Assembly: GCA_963971305.1 (NCBI GenBank)
Contig: OZ020307.1
Coordinates: 57,409,702-57,473,701 of the forward strand
Length of the DNA stretch: 64,000 bases
Reading direction: 5' to 3'
From: Arcuatula senhousia
Lineage: Eukaryota; Mollusca; Bivalvia; Mytilida; Mytilidae
The translations under genes and the position numbers were made by a program. A model generated the notes under the pieces. That model saw only the letters and a program-made list of their open reading frames with translations, did not search any database and was not told the origin of the DNA. This document shows, piece by piece, positions 53,566 to 64,000 of the stretch (position 1 is its first letter; each line of letters starts with the position of its first letter).

Positions 53566-54409
53566 AACCAACATGTTTATACACAATATAAATTTTCAAA
53601 TGACACTATCAGAATGAGATTGATTAAAGAAAGATAACTAACTTAGAACTTAAATCTAACATTTTCAAGTACAATGCTCATTGATTTTTTATTGGGTGTT
53701 TGTTTATGCTTTGACTGGGAATATTAATCGGGGGAAGGTTGGGCCCAAAAAACAAGTTTACCCTGCTACATTTTATAGGGGCCTGCCCTAAGCCAGTAAT
53801 CTTTGACAAAGCTTTTGTTTGTACTTGTCCTTTTCTGTTCCTTGTTTAAGAAGGGGGTCTATCTATGACTATTTAAGGACTGGATTTGAAATATATGCAT
53901 TTTATTTAGACCATTGGCCAATTGCAGAGCGGCGAGCTGCACCCAAATGCCTTGTTGAAAGCTGCTGGTGGTTGTCCATTTTTTGTTTACCGCTTGTTAT
54001 GTGAGCTGTGTCGAGTACATTTATTTCACATCTCATTATGTTCAATAGTAAAGAAATAAAACAAATTGTAATTAGGTAACATAATTTCTCATACTGAAAC
54101 ACGTGTATATCAGCCTTGTTAGTTTTTTAGTTTATATTTAAATCTTCATTATAAGAAGCTATATAGATTTATTTTCATTGCATACGTTTTAGATATCAGG
54201 GTTATTAATATCTTTAAAAAATCATTGCTGATGGTGTTATACATTTGTATCTAGGACAAGTAATAAAACAGTCGAGTCCATCTTCAATAACTGATATAAT
54301 ACATTTGATGGCCAATTCATTCCTTAAGTAATGTTTAAGTATACCTTCCTTTCTCAATGTCTTATTTATAAGCATTATACGAAACACGTATATGTGGCGG
54401 GATTCAAAT
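53566..54409. other. Between copy A and copy B
   Basis: No gene seen beyond the Penelope-like 3' fragment at 53880-54037. Confidence 0.4.
53880..54037 (+). mobile_element. Penelope-like 3'-end fragment, degraded
   Basis: This is a reverse-orientation, diverged copy of the ~110-bp 3' end. It ends GTGTCGAGTACATTTATTTC and CACATCTC. Confidence 0.35.
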
Positions 54410-54715
54410 GTGTGAAACTTTAAAATCATTCATGTATAAAAATACACCGAAAAAATAGTCACAAAATTCGTTACAACCAGCAAATCGAAAAAGAATTATT
54501 TATTTAACTGTTAATATATTTGATAATATTAAGATATTCAGTAAAGTTAACGCCACATGATCTAGTTGGTTGTCCTTTTATCATCTGGATTAAATATATC
54601 ATAGATAGCAGATTTAAACGTGAACCACTGTAGGTAGTTGACATCTAAAATAGCACAGTTTTTCTAACCTTAATGATTTGTTAATAGATTTGACTGACCT
54701 TTGTTATCATTCATC

Positions 54716-55270
54716 ATGTTTGCCATTTTAGTTGCCGTAATTGTATTGTTGCCCGGGCTATTTTGTGTTTGAAACGGCAAACCGTACAAAATACACCTCC
54801 ATTTGTTAAAGGGTCGCCGCTTATTGGGGTGTTTACTAAATTGAATTTTGAGTTCTCCCATTTAACACTTGAAAAATAGAGTCAGGAATACGGTGAAATA
54901 TAATATTTAAATTCCAAACTCTAGGACAAACATTTGTAAGCTTTAACTCGTGTGGCATCAAAAGGGATGTTTTTTTTAAAGAACCAGTGGCAACTTTGTC
55001 GGCATCGGGGCCACCGATATTTGCGGCAAATACGTATACGCTCTCGACAATAACCATGATATCGGCTTCGCCAAAATGAGTAAGGCATTTGTTAGAAAGA
55101 GAAAATTCGGACACAAGCTATTTAGCAGTTAATCTGAAGGTCTTAAAATCAAGCAGGATCAGAAACTATTGTGTACCAAGGTGGCCGTGGACAAAATCAA
55201 ACTTGACATTGACACAGACGTGGATCCTCATATTGTTACTGAAGACTTTCTCTTGAATGTTGAAATTCTT
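54716..55270 (+). pseudogene. P450 copy B: dead exon 1
   Basis: The stretch aligns with exon 1 of copies A and C from ATG to the GTAAGA donor. It carries frameshifts (for example near 54765 and 54900) and stops, including TAG where the others have the Trp of LEKWSQ. No exons 2-6 follow; a Penelope-like fragment and a LINE lie downstream. The 5' flank is conserved. Confidence 0.82.
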
Positions 55271-55462
55271 GTAAGATTTCCTTAAGAGCTCGAGACAACA
55301 AATTACATAGTCATTGTATTTGTAACATGAACAACAGAAATCGGTACAAAAAGGTGTCTTGCGCAATTTACACTAAAATATCCCAACTTAACCCTTATTA
55401 CTTGAATAAGACTAGAATATGGCAACGGTTCAGGAACCAGATGACTCGTGATAGAAAACAAT

Positions 55463-56165
55463 GAGATGTGGAATAAGTGTACGCGACACAGCCCACAATC
55501 AAGTGGCAATTCAGAAAAAACCACAATGGAAAACCGCCAACAGACCTCAACGAGGCCAGTAGGCACTGATTAAGGTTCTGCAATTGGCCAATGGTCTAAA
55601 TAAAATGCATATACATGTAATACAAATCCAGTTTTGAAATAGTCACAGATAGACCCCCTTCCTAAAAAAGATTAAAAACATCAAAATGAGAAGTACAGAC
55701 GAAAGCTATGTCAAAGATTCATGGCCTAGGACAGGCACATATATTATGTGGCGGTGTTAAACTAGTTTTTTAGGCCAGACCTTGCCCTGTTAATATTTCT
55801 CGACAAAGCACAAAAACTAAACACACAATAAATATCAAATCGATTTTAGTTAAATTCCACTGAGAGAACCTTAGACAAAAAGACAAGAACAAACGAAAGG
55901 ACGGTAAACATGGTAAAGGAACTCTCAATAGAACACTCGCTGTTACTGACAGCTAGCTGAGAATCATCAATCGACTGATGTTAAAAAAATTCAAACATAT
56001 CGATTTTAAATCCGACACAACACTTCAAACAATAATGATTTGGTGGAGTGTCATCAGTAATAAAACGGTTTTTATTATTGAAATCAGAAACACCACTGCA
56101 GATCCGAGCATATCTTACTAACTGAGAATTATAATTCCGTATGCGCTAGTGGACTTGATGTCATA
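55463..56165 (-). mobile_element. Penelope-like element 3' end with RT scrap
   Basis: It starts with the 28-bp terminal motif GAGATGTGGAATAAGTGTAC at 55463 and follows the 3' region of the 11485 copy (shared AGGACAGGCACATATA and GTTAAACTAGTTTTTT). It ends with a degraded minus-strand RT tail (SAYG, SQLVRYARICS-like) at about 56055-56160. Confidence 0.5.
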
Positions 56166-57065
56166 CATTATTCTATTAAACATGACACACACATGACATA
56201 ACAGTTTTGAGATTTGACTTAACTTTTTATTTATTTCTTTGAATTATAAGGAATTCATCTGTAAAAAATCACCTGAGATTAGTGATGTGATCTCAAAGGT
56301 GGAAACGTGTAAAAGAAACGTTTCGAATTAAATGATATTTGACTCGGGCGTTCGGGAAGGTAAGCTTAAAATTTATAAATAATACAAGCAGTACACAGAT
56401 TAGTACATGTAAAATGTCCTTACAGAGAACAGAACAATTTATGAATGAAGTACACCCATATTGAACATACAAATTATAAAACTTTAGAATACCCATTTTC
56501 CAAATGGTTGTATGATGCGTACAGTGTGGGTGTTGAATTGCCAGCCCCACCATTGGATAGCAGCTTGCTGCGAAAGGGAAGCAGCCTTGTGCATTAGTCG
56601 ACCCTTCCAATTATAGCCTCTCATACAACAAGACCTATGTGACCCAGATATGGGATCCTCCACGAGGTGGCAGATGGTAACTGGGTACCTTGCGGCCCCA
56701 GGCAGAATCACAAGGTCTCGGAGGAATCTAGGCTCCTAGATGCATGGTATGCTAGGCCCACCGGCGTGTGGACATGCCCTGGTACCTGCAAACCTAGATC
56801 CCAGCTATGGGTTAAATAGCTCCACTGCCTTGTGGAAGGTTTTGGTTAACCAAAGGCTATGGGAAGAAACCCAGACAGAAAATCTGGATAGATGAAATCC
56901 GTTAGCATGGTGACTGCAATCATCTACGGGAAGGAAACCCCGAAAGTAAAACCCGGTCCAACAGAGTGGTGGTTGGGCGTGGGGCTAACTACTCCACCCT
57001 AGAAAAACAAGCTAGTTACAGAAACGTCAACAAGCATAATTAGAAACAACTCTGTTAATGGTCTA

Positions 57066-58110
57066 ATGGATGGCTTGGGCCAACATGGCAGTATGACAGC
57101 TTCAAATGAAAACTCACCTGGGGAAGTTAGAAGAACGATTCCAAGTCTCCTTAGGCCGAAAAGTAACATCAAAATAGGTGCCTGGAATGTCCGTACAATG
57201 TATGAAGTGTCTAAAACTGCACAAGTTACCAAAGCTATGCAGCAGTACGACATTGACATTTTAGGTGTAAGTGAGTGTCGCTGGACAGGATCTGGAAAGA
57301 TGAGGCTAAATTCTGGACACACAATACTATACTCAGGTCATCAGAATAATCACATTAGAGGTGTAGCTATCATAATGAAAAAGGAAGTGACAAAAACATT
57401 ACTAGAATGGGAACCTGTAAGCGAACGTCTAATAACAGCTAGATTTAACTCGAAATTTTGTAAACTTACCCTCATACAGTGCTATGCACCAACTAATGAT
57501 GCTGATGAGGAAACTAAAAGTGATTTTTATGAACAGCTTCAGTCAATCATCTCCAAAGTACCACAGCATGATATGGTCCTAATAACAGGTGACATGAATG
57601 CTAAAGTAGGATCTGACAACACCAATGTAGAACAGATAATGGGAAAGCATGGATGTGGGACCAGAAATGAAAATGGAGAACACCTAGATTTTTGTTTAAA
57701 CAACAACATGATTATAGGAGGTACCATCTTTGCTCATCTGGATATACACAAACTGACTGAAATCCCCAGATGGCAGAACAACCAACCAAATTGATCATGT
57801 CTTAATTAATAGGAAATGGAGGAGGTCACTACAAAATGTCAAAGTAGCTAGAGGGGCTGATGCAAACTGTGACCACTATCTTCTTAGAGCTTCTGTAAAA
57901 CTCAAGCTCAGAAAAGCACCAAAAGAAACAAACACCAGGAAGAAGCTTGACATACCTAGACTAAATGCACCAACAATCAGGAAAGCTTTTAATCTTGAAC
58001 TCAAGAACAGGTTCAGTGCATTAGAACATAAAAATGACAAGGATAATGAAATTGAAGAGCATTGGAACAACATCAAAACTGTTTACAATGAAACTGCAGA
58101 GAAGGTGTAA
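57066..58110 (+). pseudogene. LINE apurinic-type endonuclease domain
   Basis: Endonuclease blocks are seen: IGAWNVRTMY, LGVSECRWTG with the catalytic Glu, IQCYAPTND and ITGDMNAKVG with catalytic Asp/Asn. After HKLT (about 57757) a one-base shift moves the frame. The SPDG...NQIDHV block then continues in another frame to an in-frame TAA at 58108. The enzyme nicks target DNA to prime reverse transcription. Confidence 0.75.
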
Positions 58111-60082
58111 GGCTTCCAGACAAACAAAAACAAGGACTGGCTATCTGAAAATACTTGGCAAAAGATAGAGGAGCGTAAGGTTATCAAACAGAAAATATTA
58201 AACACTAAGTCGCAAAGGCTGCAAGACCAACTACAGTCAAGCTACAAGGCAAAAGACAAAGAGGTAAAAAGGAGTGCAAGAAATGACAAGCGCAACTATG
58301 TAGACAATCTGGCTAGTGAGGCAGAAAAGGCAGCCATAAATGGGGAGATGAGCACTGTTTACAAAATTACAAAACAACTAGCTGGTACTAGAACTGCTAA
58401 AACCAGTCAAGTCAAAGACAAACAAGGAAATGTATTGACAAAGGAAGAAGAGCAAGCAAAGAGATGGGTAGAACATTTTAAAGAGGTTCTGAACGGTCCA
58501 GATCCACCAGACGAAGCAACAATTATACCATCTGATGAAAACATCAATATAGATACAAGCCCACCAACTCTTGATGAGGTAGTGAAAGCTATGAAAATGC
58601 TGAAAAACAGAAAAGCTGCTGGAATTGATACCATCCATGCTGAGTTATTGAAATCAGATCTAACTACATCAGCGAAAGTTTTATATCAACTCTTTCAAAA
58701 CATCTGGAACAATGAGACTATACCATCAGACTGGAGCAAGGGCCTTATTGTCAAACTATCAAAGAAAGGGGACTTACAATGCTGTGATAATTGGAGAGGA
58801 ATTACCCTACTCTCTGTACCAAGCAAAGTATTTTGCAAGATCATTCTTAGCCGAATCGATACTGCTACTGACCTGAAGCTAAGATAAGAGCAGGCTGGAT
58901 TTAGAAAAGGGCGAGGTTGCACAGATCAGATATTTGCCCTCAGAAATATAATAGAACAATGTATCGAATGGAACACACCTTTGTTTATCAACTTTATTGA
59001 TTTTAAGAAAACTTTTGACAGTGTCCACCGAAATACTCTCTGGAAAATACTAACATCTTATGGCATACCAAAGAAAATCATCACTCTCATCAAATGTTTT
59101 TACAATAATTTTGAATGCAACATAATACTGGAAAATAACATATCTGATCCATTTGAAGTAAACTCTGGTGTACGACAAGGATGTATTCTATCTCCTATAC
59201 TATTCCTAATGGTAATTGATTGGATACAAAGGAACACAACAGCAGTTCGAAACGGTATACAGTGGACCATGTTCAAACAATTGGAAGACCTAGACTTTGC
59301 AGATGACCTGGCAGAAATATCAACAACACAGGAACAATTACAAGAGAAAACAAATGCCCTTAATTCCTTTGCCAAAAAGACCGGCTTAAACATAAATGCA
59401 ACAAAGACAAAAGTAATGGTAGTAAATGAGACAATGAAAGAACCAATAACCATTGACAACCATCCAGTGGAAAATGTCGATGAATTTACGTACCTAGGAA
59501 GTATTATTAGCAGTGACAATGGTGCTAAAAAAGATATCCAAGCCAGATTAGCAAAAGCCCGTGGAGCCTTTCATAGACTTCAACCCATCTGGAAGTCAAG
59601 AAATTTCAGTATCAACACCAAGCTGAAGTTATTCAACAGCAATGTCAAGTCAGTACTTTTGTATGGTTCAGAATGCTGGAGAATAATACAGAGTGACATA
59701 CAGAAAGTAGAGGCATTCCACAACAGCTGCCTCCGTAAAATCCACAGAATCTTTTGGCCCAACAAGATTACCAACATCAATCTGTTGCGGAAAAGTAATT
59801 GTCACTGTATTTCTAAACAAATTCAACAGCGACGCTTCAGATGGTTAGGTCATGTGCTTAGAATGCCAAATGAGAAGATTCCCAAAGACAGCACTACACT
59901 GGACACCACCAGGAAAAAGAAAGCCAGGAAGACCTCGCATGACCTGGAGGCGCACCATTCAAGGGGAACTTCAAGAGATTGGATATACCTGGGGGCAGGC
60001 TCAGCACCTGGCAAAGGACAGGGAAAAGTGGAGGAAGCTTGTTGGTGCCTTATGTCCCAGCTGGGATGAAGAGGATAAGTAA
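58111..60082 (+). pseudogene. LINE reverse transcriptase and C-terminal region
   Basis: RT blocks in order are: KAAGIDTIHAELLK, GLIVKLSKKGD, NWRGITLLS, QAGFRKGRGCTDQ, FINFIDFKKTFDSV (catalytic Asp), SGVRQGCILSPILF and active-site FADD (59296-59307), then LGSIISSDNG. A TAA at 58885-58887 interrupts just before QAGFRKG. A shift near 59870 moves the end (GRPRMTWRRTIQ, ending EEDK) to another frame with its stop at 60080-60082. Confidence 0.78.
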
Positions 60083-60100
60083 GTAAGTAGAATACCCATT

Positions 60101-60855
60101 CCACCCATATTGGACATACAAATTATAAAACAAAAACGTTGACTAGAAACAAAAAGAAAAAGAAAACACATATTTTTACACATTACAATTTTTTAAATAA
60201 CACTGATAGGAGACTTACCCATTAAAACTTGAATTTAATATTTTCAGGTTCAACTGCGCAAATGTTAACACTACATTTTTCCATAAGGGGTACCCTTGTA
60301 TTCAATTTAAAAAAACAACGACCGATTTTCACATTCTATGGGTCAAAATCTGTCAGGTTCATCCAATCGTTTATTTTTATCCAATAAAAACCTATGTCTA
60401 TGCGGCGTTTATGAGTTTAATTGTATATTGAAAAAAAGGAGGAGGTGATTTTTCGATTTTATTTTTAACACCCAAATTTCCAAAGACACGAGCGCCCGGT
60501 ACAAAACACTTATGTAATTTTATGGATTTAAATGTGTGATACTATAAAATCATTCACATATAAGACTACGCCGAAAAATAGTCACGAAAAACGTGACAAC
60601 CAGCAATCGAAAAAGAATAATTTTATTTAACTGTTAATAAAAATGATAATATTAAGATCATCAGTATAGTTAACGACACATGTTTAAGTTGGTTGTCCTT
60701 TTATCATCTTCGGTTGTGTGTTTTAACAGCTCTGGATTAAAGACATCTAAGATATATACATGAACCGCTGTAGATAAAAGATAACTAAAATTGCACACTT
60801 TTTCTAACCTATAGGATTCGTTAATAGTTTTGCTGACCTTTTTTTATCACCCATC
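60101..60855 (+). promoter_or_regulatory. Proximal 5' flank of P450 copy C
   Basis: It is homologous to 54410-54715 (copy B) and 6660-6954 (copy A). Its more distal part was displaced upstream of the LINE (56340-56484). Shared strings are AAATCATTCA, GTCACGAAAAACGTGACAAC and TTTTAACAGCTCTGGATTAA. The inverted GTCACGAAAAACGTGAC could be a protein-binding site, which is speculative. Confidence 0.45.
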
Positions 60856-63531
60856 ATGTTGGCCATTTTAGTTGCCGTAATCGTTTTGCTGTCCGGACTT
60901 TTTCTGTATTTCAAACGACAAACTGTTATAAATACACCTCCAATTGTTAAAGGGTCGCCGCTTATTGGAGTGCTTACTAAATTGGATTTTGAAAGTGCTC
61001 ATTTGACACTTGAAAAATGGAGTCAGAAATACGGAGAAATATTTCAATTCCAAATTCTAGGACAAACATTTGTAAGCTTGAACTCGTGTGGTATCATAAG
61101 GGATGCTTTTTTGAAAGAGCCAGTGGCAACTTTGTCGGCATCTAGGCCACCTACATTTTTTGGCAAATATGCCATGGATAATTACCATGATATCGGCTTT
61201 GCCAAAATGGGTAAGGCATTTGTCAAAAAAAGAAAACTAGGATACAAGCTATTGAACACTTATTCTGAAGGTCTTAAAATCAAACAGGAACAGATACTGA
61301 TGTGTACCAAGGTGGCCGTGGACAAAATCAAACTTGACATTGACACAGACGTGGATCCTGCTATTATTACTGAAGAATTTCTCTTGAATGTTGTTGAAAT
61401 TCTAGTAAGATATAACTTTTAAAGCTCTAGACTAAAACTAAATCTAGACTAAATCTTTGTATTTGTATTATAATTTGTGGGAAAAAACGGTAAAAAAGAA
61501 ATCTCGTGCAATTTTACACTAGAATATCCCACCCAACTAAACCCATATAACTATAAGTAAAACTAAAACACGGCACAAAGAAAGGCTTGAAGTGTACTAA
61601 TCATGTGGCTAGTCCCGATACCCATTAAATCACATTTTTTTTAACTTCGCTTCTAGTGGTTAGTTAGGCATCGACCATTTGATTTTTTTTTCTAATGCGC
61701 AAAATGAGGGCCAGATTGTTTTTTTTTTTTTCGCCCTATAAGCTGGCCAGACTTTTTGTTTGGGGTGGGGGGTAAAAATCAGAGCCAAAATATTTTTTTT
61801 AAATCCCAGCCCCCCCCCCCCCCCGATAATCAAATGGTCGGCGTCTTAACTAATTTAACATTGCTTCATTCATACACAGCGCGAAAATCATGGAGTACAC
61901 ATGAACTGTATGTTAAATGGAAATAAAATTATGTTATGGGAGAAATTGGTAGGGAATTTTGCTGGAAAAAGGAAGAATAAATAGATGGCCAGCTGGTCTT
62001 CTACAGAGAATCCAACTACTATTGATAACCAGCAGTTTTCTTATAAGGAACGTGGAATTTTTCCCCACACTGTACACTTCTTCTTTATTGCATGACGGCA
62101 TGTCAGGGTTACCCTTTTTAACAAATTTAGGGCACAAATCCGAGTCGCGAAATTAGTTCACGGTGATCGTAAAATGAAGTATTAAGTAAACGAAAATGCC
62201 CGTAAGCAAATATTGCAATAAAAGGGGGAGATTTTGTGCCATGAAATCTGGTTTAATCAGTCAATTTTATTGCTACCTTCAATTTTCTGGTATGTCTTTC
62301 TTCTTTAGTCTTGAATTGATAATTCCAGTTCGATAATTTTGTTAGCTTATATATCGATTTTTCAACCGAAGCCAATATAAATGGTTTTAAGAATGATAAG
62401 TCAAATGTCATACTAGAAATCTATTTGCACGACTTTCTTTTATAGACAGTTGGTAAATATTCAGGAAAAGACGGCGAATTACAGAAACTCCTACGAGAAG
62501 TGGACGATAATTTTAACACATTAGCTAACCAAGGCCTAGATATGCTGTATGGAGTATTTCCGTTTCTGCGCTTTCTACCGTTCGACCACTCTAAGACACT
62601 GAAAACGTTTGAAGACAACAAAAGAAAAATGATGAGTCTGTTATTACAAATATATGTAAGCTTAAATATAACAGAAACTATGCAAATTATGTTCAAGAGA
62701 CTTCATTAAGGTACTCATAAACTAAGCTTGGTGCACACATTCACTTGTTTCTATCAATAAGGATGGATCGATTATTTTTTAAAGAAATATTTGTTTTATC
62801 CCAGAAAAATCTTTCTTTAAAGTATAGTCTACATCTCTCTCATTGATAGAAAGAAGTGCCTATTTTTGTACACGTGACTGTATTGACTGTAATTAGGGAA
62901 GCAAAGAAGTAAAAACATCAATGAAAATTTATTTCATATTTAAGTTGACAAACAGACTAAAACTAAGTCATTCACACATAGAGTTTCAACGAATTGGTTC
63001 TATTTTCACTATAAGGAAAGTTTTCCATATCTAGCGACTTTTTTAAGGATAAGTTATCGTGATTCCATTGTTCAGCGTAGCATCCGGTCAAGGGAGAAAA
63101 CAAGTTTCCATATTATTCAAAAACTTCATTTTTGATTTATAGCCAATCCTAAGAATGTAATCAGCGGCCAGTGGACAATTTTAAGACTGCCGGCTTTTTT
63201 TCCTGTGCGGTCTTAAAAATAAAATAAATTTACGGTGTACATACTTCGTAAATTTGATTTAATTTTCCATCATCATGATCATCTTTTTACCTTTAATTCA
63301 AATGTTTCATACAAATGTGTATACTTCTAATTTTTTATACGCTCTGATAAAAACAATTCAATTTCTAGCAGTCCTGTAAACATACCATTAATTAACTTTA
63401 GGAGGAGAATCCAGATCTAAAAGGAGTTTATCAGAGTATGATGGAGGTTGTCGAGGAACAAAAAAGTGTAGAAAATCCATGGTTTTCGGAGCTAAATGTC
63501 AGAAGTGTACTTTTAAATTTTGTGTCGGCAG
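60856..63531 (+). CDS. Cytochrome P450 copy C, exons 1-3 (continues past the window)
   Basis: Exons: 60856-61404 (183 codons), 62446-62655 (70 codons) and 63402-63531 (130 nt). They match copy A exon for exon in length and phase, with high protein similarity (for example PLIGVLTKLDFESAHLTLEK in both). No stops are seen. Exon 3 ends in the I-helix (NFVSAG). The remaining exons with K-helix and heme loop should lie beyond 64000. Intron 2 is only 746 bp and lacks the giant element, so it serves as the empty site for copy A. Confidence 0.87.
61663..61850. mobile_element. Short MITE, 188 bp
   Basis: Inverted ends GTTAGGCATCGACCATTTGA and GTTAAGACGCCGACCATTTG (minus strand) are flanked by TA. The interior has T-runs, a GGCCAGA pair and a C15 run. 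A related CGACCATTgGATT end occurs near 403-420. It lies in intron 1 of P450 copy C. Confidence 0.55.
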
Positions 63532-63734
63532 GTTTGTAGATGCATACATGTAAAAACATTGGGAGGGAGGGGTTGTTGGTCAACAAACAGATTAAAGCTT
63601 GATTTTTTGTATCTTGTTCTGTTTTTTTACCTGTTCGGTAATTTTGGCAGTACTCTAAGTTGTCATTTCAAACAAGCCATGCATGACATTTAATTCTTGG
63701 TCATGACTTCATGATACAAATTTAGAAATTTTCA

Positions 63735-64000
63735 TCTTGACATTATTCTTGGAAGAAGCAAACAGGCACCAATTGAGCATTCAAGTGTCAAAAGTCCAAA
63801 AGAGCAATGACGAAACCGAAAAATATGAACAAGGACAGCACAAAGAAATACAAAACACGAAATCAACCGAATGGAAATCAACAACCCGAACTCAAGTCAT
63901 AACCACAAGTAGTTCCTGAATGCTATAGCACACCCGTCGTGCTGCTAATTTCCAATTCAGTGTGTCAAATCCGGTAGAGGAAGAAAAAACAAATTTCTAC
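63735..64000. repeat. Penelope-associated interspersed repeat, running off the window
   Basis: It matches 5575-5850 (GGCACCAATTG, GAACAAGGACAGCACAAAGA, CAATTCAGTGTGTCAAATC). It follows exon 3 of copy C in its intron 3. Confidence 0.5.

Larger units (their letters stand above)
56498..60087 (+). mobile_element. RTE-like LINE, full-length but inactivated
   Basis: The element is flanked by a 13-bp target duplication TAGAATACCCATT (56485-56497 and 60088-60100) and ends in a TAAG repeat tail. It has about 570 bp of 5' UTR, an endonuclease, an RT and a C-terminal region. It is more GC-rich than its surroundings. Damage seen: a frameshift near 57757, stops at 58108-58110 and 58885-58887, and a frameshift near 59870. 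The RTE clade call rests on protein style (WNVRTM start, GRPRMTWRR end). It splits the 5' flank of P450 copy C. Confidence 0.8.

Noticed and set aside
58378..58922. Three overlapping minus-strand frames
   Set aside because: They are antisense shadows of the LINE reverse transcriptase.

Overview
The window looks like nuclear DNA of a marine bivalve, most likely a mussel (Mytilus-like). It is AT-rich, its genes are split by GT-AG introns, and it is dense in transposable elements: Ngaro/DIRS-type, Penelope-like, RTE-like, MITEs and foldback elements. The species assignment is my inference from repeat and gene style. No bacterial-type genes, CRISPR arrays or rRNA were seen.

Host genes. A tandem cluster of clan-2-type cytochrome P450 genes runs on the + strand. 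Copy A has six exons between 6955 and 52318. They join in frame at consensus splice sites into 501 codons, an ordinary full-length P450. Copy B (54716-55270) is a dead exon 1. Copy C (60856 onward) shows exons 1-3 and runs off the window. All three share a related 5' flank. Intron 2 is 746 bp in copy C but about 37.9 kb in copy A.

The main discovery explains that intron. From 14452 to 47416 (about 33 kb) it holds what looks like one giant DNA transposon. Its 48-bp terminal inverted repeats match at 40 of 48 positions by my hand alignment. Each end also carries four copies of a 12-14-bp palindrome (GAGTG-x-CG-x-CACTC type), arranged as subterminal repeats in inverted orientation. The copy C intron is a paralogous empty site. 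Inside are two intron-rich genes transcribed away from each other. One is a minus-strand, 8-exon gene (16067-22998, about 825 aa) for a DDE-transposase-like protein. The other is a plus-strand, 15-exon gene (29904-46524, about 654 aa) with a ParB/sulfiredoxin-like segment, a coiled coil and a C-terminal Tudor-like domain. Each gene carries one apparent single-base frameshift.

Other elements sit inside the giant element. A complete Ngaro-type tyrosine-recombinase retrotransposon (37161-43918) has split direct repeats A1...B1-A2-B2 and open Gag, RT/RNase H and recombinase frames; it lies in intron 10 of the Tudor gene. There are also Penelope-like fragments, a 0.9-kb array of AAGATATCTT palindromes and several short repeats.

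Elsewhere, a Penelope-like element lies at 11485-13105. An 876-bp TIR element made of self-complementary GGTCTGGT/ACCAGACC units sits in P450 intron 4. An RTE-like LINE (56498-60087) with a 13-bp target duplication splits the 5' flank of P450 copy C. The order of events is nested: a P450 cluster, then a giant transposon in one intron, then a Ngaro element inside that transposon's own gene.
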